DNA of 64,000 nt from Lytechinus pictus. Lineage: Eukaryota > Echinodermata > Echinoidea > Temnopleuroida > Toxopneustidae. Numbering within the stretch: position 1 is the first letter of the stretch; every line of letters starts with the position of its first letter. Shown here one piece after another: positions 56,283 to 64,000 of this stretch. Under the pieces are notes generated by a model. The model was not told where the DNA came from. It searched no databases and was given only the letters and a program-made list of their open reading frames with translations. The stretch is taken from contig NC_087251.1 of assembly GCF_037042905.1 (NCBI RefSeq), forward strand, positions 47,378,373-47,442,372, read 5' to 3'. Made by a program: the position numbers and the translations under genes.

Positions 56283-56288
56283 ATAAAA
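56283..56288 (+). terminator. PRDX5: candidate PRDX5 polyadenylation signal
   Basis: AATAAA about 240 bases after the stop, a reasonable 3' UTR length. The actual cleavage site is not shown by the sequence alone. Confidence 0.45.
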
Positions 56289-56299
56289 TGATTTGAAAG

Positions 56300-57740
56300 G
56301 TAATATTCAGCGCATAAGACACAAGTTTCCTACCCGGAGTACAAACTTGTTTTGATTTCAATAGTTATATTGCTATTATTTGCTCATATTTCATTATCAA
56401 TTCCAGATTCAATGGCTCTTAAATGAGATGTAGTCTGCCTATAAACTCATCCTTCAAACTTTGCAATTCCAAACAGAATCAATAGCTTTCATAAATGAGG
56501 CATTTCTATACTTGTAATTTTATTAGTCAAATAGCAATTTTCTGACCAGATTATTTAAAACATTTCTCTTATTCACTTCTTAGAAGTCAAATTTTGCATT
56601 AGCTTTATATCTGGAATATATTTTTAACCGCACAAAAGTGTTATAGTAAGCTGCCAAAGGCCTATACTAGTGAAAGAAGTTTATATGTACTAAGTTTGTA
56701 TTAAGTTGTGGAATAGAAAATATTTTATTTAATGTAGTATTATAGATATGACCAAAGAATGTCTAGATCATATTTTCCTTGCCCCATATATCCATGGTAT
56801 AACATACAATACTGTGGAATATAAAAGCCTATTTGTCAATGCTGTCGGCATATGATAGGGAAAGATAAGGGTATTTCTATGTAATGATACATTAACTTTC
56901 ACATTGTAGTAAATGGATATTTCATAATTTTTCTGGTTTATGCGATACATCAATAATTTTGTTTTTATTTTAATTTCCAACAATCTACCCAGGTGGAAAT
57001 TTCAGTGCTCTTGAACTAGCAGAACAAGAAAAAAATTAAACAAAAGTAATGACAATTTGCAGGATTAAAATAAAATAATGCAATTTATTCGAAAGGGGAT
57101 AGTGTAGTGGTTGAGTACAGATGAATGTCTATTGATATATCAGTATTCTTTATTTCATTATGCAGAGTAAAATGTCTCCATACCTAATATTTATTCTGTA
57201 TGTGAATAGTTGGATGACAAATGGTCTATGAAATAGGCTATGAATGAATTGATAAAATAATAAAATCTTTAAATAATTCATTGATTTTCTGTGTTTGAAT
57301 TTGAACTCCCTTTTGATAGAATCGATACCAAATGAGAAAAGCATGAACGCCAATGGTTTGATAAAAATGAGCAGCTACCTTATTAAATTATCTCGACCTA
57401 TGTAAATGTTCACTATAAATGTATAAGAATTTGATCTTCACTCAAATTTAAAGTTGTACAGCTGCACAAATTAAACCTGGTAAATTGGAATTTGAATATT
57501 GACAAAAGAACCGTTTCATAATTGATCATTGATGCTTTTACAGTTCTACGTTGCCAAATGGAACAGACACACTGTCCAATTCATTGAGAAAGTCTCCAGA
57601 TAAAAAAGTTTGTTCATCCTCACAACCAAGTCTTTGTCTAATATGAACACGTCCTCAGTTTTTTGGTACACCCACATCTGACGGTCTGGAGAGATAACAA
57701 GTTCATGCTTTTATCACGTCTGCACATTATACAATGGTCA
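56300..57740. other. downstream flank, no gene seen
   Basis: AT-rich. Short ORFs only. It may hold the rest of a long PRDX5 3' UTR. Confidence 0.4.
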
Positions 57741-57749
57741 ATGCAAGGC

Positions 57750-57915
57750 TCCACATAAATTTTTTTTCTTGGTAGCCCGATCGGTCCACCAAAATCATCA
57801 ATTTCATAGTTTTGGTTGCCCGGAAAGCAAATTTGGTGGCCCTAAAGCAATAGAAAACATTACATTTTATCAAAACTTTGGTAGCCCGACTGGGCCACTA
57901 CTAATGTCAAGCCCT
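57750..57915. repeat. GGTAGCCCGA-motif repeat
   Basis: Two diverged units: TTGGTAGCCCGATCGGTCCACC and TTGGTAGCCCGACTGGGCCACT, separated by about 115 bp, with a related GGTTGCCCGGAAAG between. It ends AATGTCAAGCCCTGG. It looks like a small dispersed repeat. Confidence 0.55.
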
Positions 57916-57957
57916 GGTAAATGAAAGCTAGAATAAATCAAGGATTGGTCTACAACT

Positions 57958-58108
57958 GGGTCCTTTTCATAAAGACTTGTTATAACAACAAATGCGCAAT
58001 TTCGATAACAAATTTACCATCAGCCAGTCGCATACAAGGATTTCAGTAGCTTTTAACTGGTATTGCAAATTTGTTGTTATAGCAAGTTTTATGAAAAGGG
58101 GGTCCCTA
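57958..58108. mobile_element. foldback MITE
   Basis: Left GGTCCTTTTCATAAAGACTTG and GTTATAACAACAAA pair with right TTTGTTGTTATAGC and AAGTTTTATGAAAAGGGGG. About 150 bp. Confidence 0.8.
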
Positions 58109-58233
58109 GTCTGCAAGCAGACTCAAATTTATTCCAAGACTAGACTCAAAACTTTGGTAGAAGCAGCCACAGTACACGAGTGAATCTAGTCTCACCACTT
58201 CAGACTCTGCATTATGTACTATGCAAACACCAA

Positions 58234-58616
58234 GGCCCGAATTCACAAAGGTGGTTTTGAGATCCCACGGTCGAGTTCATGGTTTATGCAGATTTTCTGT
58301 ATAAATTACGTTTAATTAACGCATATATTATAAAATTCCAATGCTGATGCACTCTTTTGTCAGTGCCAAATTGACGCCTGTTGCCATGGTTATCCATGCT
58401 ATTTCATTCAGGAGTCCACTCTTCAAACGTGGACTCATGAATAAAATAGCATATCTAACCATGGTAACAGGCGTCAATTTGGCACACTGACAAAAGCGCG
58501 CATCAGCATTGGAATTTTTTAATATACGCGGTAAAATAAGCGTAATTTATACAGGATATCTGCATAAACCATGGATTCAACCGTGGGTTTTCAAAACCAC
58601 CTTTGTGAATTCGGGC
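58234..58616. mobile_element. foldback element, family 3, complete copy
   Basis: Left GGCCCGAATTCACAAAGGTG and right CACCTTTGTGAATTCGGGCC are perfect inverted ends of 20 bp. The arms continue through CATGGTTTATGCAGA / TCTGCATAAACCATG, and CAATTTGGC blocks, to a centre at AGTCCACTCTTCAAACGTGG. About 383 bp. The copy at 34077-34412 lacks the left end. Confidence 0.92.
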
Positions 58617-58619
58617 CCA

Positions 58620-59000
58620 AAGGTCTGTGCCTTCAGGCTAGTCTACGCTTGTTTCATCTACTTTCCTTTTGGTCTCATCCCACATGGTCTTATCCCGGTT
58701 TATCTATAATTATACTACCATTCAGCACACTCAAAATTTGGTCTAATTTCCAGTCAGACTATACCAATATCCACATGGCCTAACACCATCTAGTGTGTAG
58801 GTTACATGTACTATTTATCAATCTTTTTTTTTTTTTGACAAAGAGCAAAAGTAATTGGTAGACAAAGTAGAAATGAGATCATCTGAGCATTTGACCGAAA
58901 ATGAGAACAAATTCATAGCAGACCAATTGGGTTTAGGTCATGTAGTATGACTACTTATGAAGTTGACCAACTGCTTGTAGACCAGTGAATATATAACAAT
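58620..59000. repeat. foldback array of GTCTAAT / ATTAGAC motifs, copy 2
   Basis: Left half: TTTTGGTCTCATCCCACATG, GGTCTTATCCCGG, TTTGGTCTAATTTCC. Right half: GACAAAGTAGAAATG, CATTTGACCGAAAATG, GCAGACCAATTGGG, TTGACCAACTGC. It is the same organisation as 50345-50770. Confidence 0.6.
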
Positions 59001-60145
59001 TAAAAATTGATATTCCTCAGAAAATAACAAAACAGTACACCAACTTCATTCATCATAATTCGATATATTTCCTGGGAAAATAATAGTGGCACAAACGTGA
59101 AACTGTAACATTGATACATGCATAGGCTCACAGTTTTTTTTATTCAAACACTGATTTATCAAGAATTCTCAACATTATGGCTTGAACGTATTATGTACAA
59201 TTCCTATTCCATCCTTGGTCTTTGCTTATGCCACAAAAACATATCAAGGCAAATCAAAATAACAAGCAAGCTCATCTACTGCTTGCAATGTTTTCATTAT
59301 AAATCCTTCTACTGCCTGCATCTTGTAACACCTACACTGTGACGCCATCTTCATTACTTTCCCTAATCAACCGAGCAACAAAATCCTATAATTATTACAC
59401 TTTGTAAGCCCATTGAAACTAAACTTTTTTAACACAATTTGATTTGGCTATATACCACATTTTCCATAAACTCTAGCCCAGATATTTCATGCATAGGGCT
59501 AAATGTATCAAGTTTTTTTTCCATTTAAATCACTTCTAGTTAGCAAACACTAATTATGAGCCTAACAATAGAACACATATTAAAGAGTACTGATTAATAA
59601 TGCATTATGGTATACATTATTTAACGATCGTGTGGTCATTCATTTCAACTTCTGCTCAAAATTGTAAATCTAGTACTCAAATTTTCACCACACAAAATGA
59701 CAAAACCTGAATCAATATTAATCAATGATGATAGAACTATTTTTCTTTTCCATAATTTTATCTTTAAAATGTCAACTAATCAAATTAGTGTTCAAACTAT
59801 TAACTTTGCGTAGCTCTAAAATAATATTTTGAAGGTAATGTTGGAACTGATAACGACGGCATTTTGACATACACCAAACCACAGTAAAATGCTGGTAGGC
59901 CAACAGAGTACGACTGAATAATATTCAACGTATCTTCATAGATATAACTATGACACTTATCAAGGTATGATTGTTAATAGTTTGCAAGCGAGAACTCAAA
60001 TTTGACACAAATAATACCATGTCTAGAGCAGAGATTTAGACTCCAAACCCCATGACCAGTATCTCCAAAGAGGTTTCAATTGTATCATGAAACAAAACCA
60101 TGGATGGTCCAGAATTTTGTACAGAATCATGCCTATTTCATCCTG
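59000..60145. other. intergenic, no gene seen
   Basis: AT-rich. A 74-residue ORF (59118-59342, +) has no recognisable domain. Confidence 0.4.
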
Positions 60146-60149
60146 TATG

Positions 60150-60660
60150 GTTGGGGGTCCTAAAGCTACACGGGTCCTAAAGCTACGCACCACTCCAATG
60201 CGCATGCAATTTCAATTGCAAAATGCACACTCTGTATGTGGAGCTAGTGACTGCAGTGTGACGAACGATTCCTATTCACAGTTTTTTTCTACAGAGGCTG
60301 CAATAAATCGCTAAATACAGAGAAAACCAGCAACTGTTTGGAGTTATATCCACTTTGATTTCATATTTTCCTTTAAGAATATGAACATTATTTAGAAGTT
60401 TAGGCACAGGAAATACTTTTTCTTTGCGTGATAAATTGAATGCGTAGCTTTAGGACCCCTTCTATATCGGGCGGCGAAATCAAGAGGTGTTCGGAAAACA
60501 CGGCGGGATTTTCGTATTAGTGAGTTTTGTGATATTTTCTTTTTGGTTATGAATCTTTACAATATTTAACACAAATTTGTGAAAGATGATTTGTTAGAAT
60601 ATAAAAATTGGCATAGTTTTTATTGTTTGTAAACAAAGTGCGTAGCTTTAGGTCCCCCCA
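60150..60660. mobile_element. foldback element, CCTAAAGCTACGCA family
   Basis: The left end has GGGGGTCCTAAAGCTACACG and then GGTCCTAAAGCTACGCACC; the right end has TGCGTAGCTTTAGGACCCC (about 60441-60459) and again GTGCGTAGCTTTAGGTCCCC (60639-60658). The end motif is therefore doubled on both sides. No ORF. It may be two nested copies. Confidence 0.7.
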
Positions 60661-63600
60661 TCATACACTTGTATAAATCCAATTAAATGCACACTTTTGG
60701 CAAAGGATGCCATTGGGAAGCGCAAAATAAGAGAAATCTGCATAAACCATGGTTTTGTACAACGGTACAATCGAAACCTCTGTCATGAATACAGGCCTAT
60801 CTGTAGTGGCAGACACGGTAAAGAATGAATCTAGTCTCACTACCTCCATCTCGGAATAATGCAAAACAAAAGTGGCTCCAGACTAGTACGGGAGCATGCT
60901 ATGCTTTTACCAAGCAACGTTGATACCATCTTACAAGCTCTCATACTCATTTGTTACTCTTCTTATAAAGTGTATTCAATATTCATGGGTCTCCAGGCCA
61001 AAATGATAGAAATTATTAAAAAAATAAAAATCACCAAAATGGATATCCATAATTTCCAGACGAGATGTCTTCTCCAATTAACAATGCTACAAGATGTGTT
61101 CAAGCTATGGCAGTAAACATCCTTTCCCATCCCAACTACCGACATTTCAGAACACTAAATCATCCATTCAATAACTCTAAGCTATTCAACACTTGCAAAA
61201 TACAGACTTCTATAATCACATATATACAAAATTAAGATAATTTCAGATTTTGACACATCTTGATATAATCACTGCATTGTATTGGCATTACATGCTCGAT
61301 GCAATGATTCTATACATATAGGAAGAGAAAGGAAATAGCGTTTTGAGATCATGGTGGCTGTCTGCATACTTGTAATTGTAAAAATTTAATCCTGTCCTTG
61401 TTTGGAGTATTTTTCATGATCAAATATTGCTCAAAACTTATATTTATAAGGGGTTGATTACATGATTCCATGCAATGAGAAATCCACGAGCTGCAAAAAT
61501 ATGATTTTTTAGAAGAAATGAAATATGACCGAAAGAAATGTATTTGATTATCTTTATCTTTGTGACATGGTATCTTTTAGATAAGGGTTGAAAAAGTGTG
61601 TGTGGAAAACTAAACCTTTTTTCGCCTTTCCCGCCCTGCGCTAAATCGACCTTTAAATTATATTACAAAATCACTATAATTCTTGAAAATCTTATTTTTT
61701 GTGCATTGGAATTTTTTTTTTAATTGGTTTATTGTCTAAGACATAACATAATGCACTGTAAAAAAAATGATTGCACTAAAAGAAATTTATACTGTCGTTA
61801 ATAATGAAAGGAAAATAAATCCAAAGTAAAGTTTTTCATAAGCTACAAATACATTTTATTTCTAAAGGTATGTGAAGTCTAATCCTGAATCTTCATTCAA
61901 CATGCTGTCTATACAACACACAAGAGAAAAATCACAGCCAGTGAACTTGGCACAACTTGAAAAAAAGTAACCAAAAATCAATTGTATCATCCCAGAGTAT
62001 AGGAGTATAGGATACTTAAATAGGTCAAAGCCAGTTGAAATACATGTCAAAGCTTTTTAAGAGATAAATGCAACTTTGAGCCCTTTTGTTCCTTTCTTTC
62101 TTAATTAAATAAGTCTTAAAGAGTATACTGAAGTTGGGTTTACTAGTAACTTAGACCATTGTCTAAGTCTGTCAAAAGTATGAGAAGCCAAACATTTCAA
62201 AATGTTGTTTACATTGCATGCACTAAGTTCACTGCTCTTTCCTAATTCTTTATTGGTAAAAACAACATCTTATTTATCATTCCCATACACTTAAGTATGA
62301 TTTGAGTGTCAAAAGAGCTGATTCATTGTCTCTACTATTAGAGATTTATGTCACAATTGGCTATCCATAGTTAAACCACAAATTTCTACCAGAGTTTTGA
62401 AGTAACCCTGACTTCAGAATACGGGCCTATATTTCAACAAATCTTACATGATTGAATAGTGGATACCCAATGTGGAATTCCTCTAAATAAGAACAATAAA
62501 ATAGGATTGCAAGAACTCTTCACAAGTTCTACCATTCAATCAGGAACACAAAAGAATTTGGTCTGGTATATATGTGTGCTGTAGTACTGAATAATGTCTG
62601 CAAACATTCTTTACAAGATGATGCGGAAACCAAAATCAAATTGCCCCCAAAATTCCTGACAAATGCAAGCAATCCTACATCTCTAAAGAAAACTTACAAA
62701 GCAATTTCATCTTTGCATATGATTTCATATTGGGCCTACTACAATCTTTCACCCAATGCCATGCAAGTTATTTACATTACAAAGATGCAGTTGGCATTTT
62801 CATCTTTCCAACTTGAAATGCTCTAATGGCCTGCACGACCGACAACAAAGAATGTGAAATGAAGCCAGGCAGTCATATCCTTGGTGTATAGAACTCAAGA
62901 AGATTTTTCCTGCTTCGCCTCATATCACCTAAACCTTCACCAAATGTTTGTGCTTATTTACTTCAGCTGGTAATGCATTCATAACAGGTAGGTTTTGCCA
63001 TCACCTTGGGAAAGCATGTATCATGCAGATATCAATAACATAAAAGAAAGTGATATTTTTTTTTAACCAGACAATCTCCATTGCCATGCTTTTCTTTTTC
63101 ATCATCAGATGCTAATCACTAGTTCAATGAAGCGAGGAATATCTCTGAAAGCATGACAATCGATAAGTTTGGATAAGAATCGTTCCTGGGCAGGCCGAAC
63201 CGTTCAATCTGATGAAATCGTAGACGTGTCACGATCGTCTAGCAGTGCACGAGTGGTATTGCATGTCTTACAGCACTTTATATTCAGCATCAAGTGCTCA
63301 TTGTGCAGTGCATAGACATTTGTGCTATCACTTTCAACATTCCAAATGTCAGTAATATTTTCAAATACATGTTGCTTGAAAAAAAAGAGCCGTTTCCTCC
63401 ATTAATTCACACAATGGCAACAGGGTCCGACTGGTCCCTGATTTCAAGAAGTAGGAAGTTAAAAAAAATTGTCAGATCAGTACCAAATAATATCAAATCC
63501 AGTAACTACTACCAATAGTTAAGATTTGAACGTACATGTCACCGTCACCCGAGTGGACTATGTTCGACCAGAAAAAAAAAAGGCCTCACATTCCTTTAGC

Positions 63601-64000
63601 TATCAAAGAATAACAATACATTTATACTCAAAGTACAGTATTTCAGAAAAGGTTTGCAGCTTATGCTAATATCTCTTCGCAGTAGGCTTGAAAGTGGTTT
63701 GGCTACACAGGCGCATCACTATAGTATGCTCGAAACACCACAAATAACAATCACACAAGATGAAGTTTTCTTTTAATGACCAGAAAAGATTATGAAGAAA
63801 GCAAGGGGTATCCACGAACGAGGGTTATAACCATTTACTGTAGACTTTTCCAAAATAAAGAGAAACAACACCAATATTGTAATGCAGTTTCAAAACAACA
63901 TTCAAGAATTTATCTAACATGATGGATCATAGCTCACAGGGGGATAATCACACAAGAACATTCTTACATTCCTATTGAACTATTGAAAATATCCTACACT
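60661..64000. other. intergenic, no gene seen
   Basis: About 3.3 kb of AT-rich DNA with only short ORFs (for example 60859-61116, 62572-62826 and 63294-63518 on +). I recognise no domain, splice framework or repeat family. Confidence 0.4.

Overview
This window looks like nuclear DNA of a marine invertebrate, most probably an echinoderm and perhaps a sea urchin. That rests on an AT-rich background, one clear multi-exon animal gene with short exons and GT-AG introns, abundant poly-G/poly-C runs, and a high density of foldback elements of kinds I recall from echinoderm genomes. The species assignment is inference. No bacterial features are present, and most short open frames are chance, microsatellite or transposon sequence.

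The only gene I can reconstruct with confidence is a peroxiredoxin-5 gene on the + strand (six coding exons, 47037-56043, 182 residues). It has a CpG-rich start region, a mitochondrial-type leader with a second in-frame Met, the PGAFTPGC active site, and a C-terminal resolving Cys. A second plausible coding locus is a lysine-rich ORF of unknown function at 32446-32988, whose degenerate continuation seems to run to about 33.5 kb.

The rest is a mobile-element landscape. 0-9 kb: three palindromic elements of one family, a hAT-type MITE and a long tetranucleotide microsatellite. 9.3-14.5 kb: a diverged inverted duplication enclosing a ~121 bp minisatellite built from the C-terminal end of a reverse transcriptase, and a G-rich foldback element. 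17.7-22.5 kb: a composite DNA transposon with ~700 bp inverted arms, G-rich subterminal arrays and an intact Merlin/IS1595-like transposase. 24-30.6 kb: four copies of an exon-like unit, with a non-LTR retrotransposon (RT ORF nearly intact) and a P-element-like transposase pseudogene between them. 34-38.4 kb: a foldback element, a ~118 bp minisatellite and a TTAA-bounded element with 20 bp ends. 39-46.3 kb: retrotransposon tails, a hAT MITE with a perfect 8 bp target duplication, a tRNA-derived SINE, decayed RT coding sequence, and a palindrome flanked by inverted RT fragments. 47-56 kb: the PRDX5 gene, whose introns hold a SINE, foldback arrays, a strong hairpin and a possible TTAA-ended element. 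56-64 kb: further foldback MITEs and otherwise featureless DNA.

PRDX5 is the functional anchor. The transposon ORFs do not form a pathway with it.
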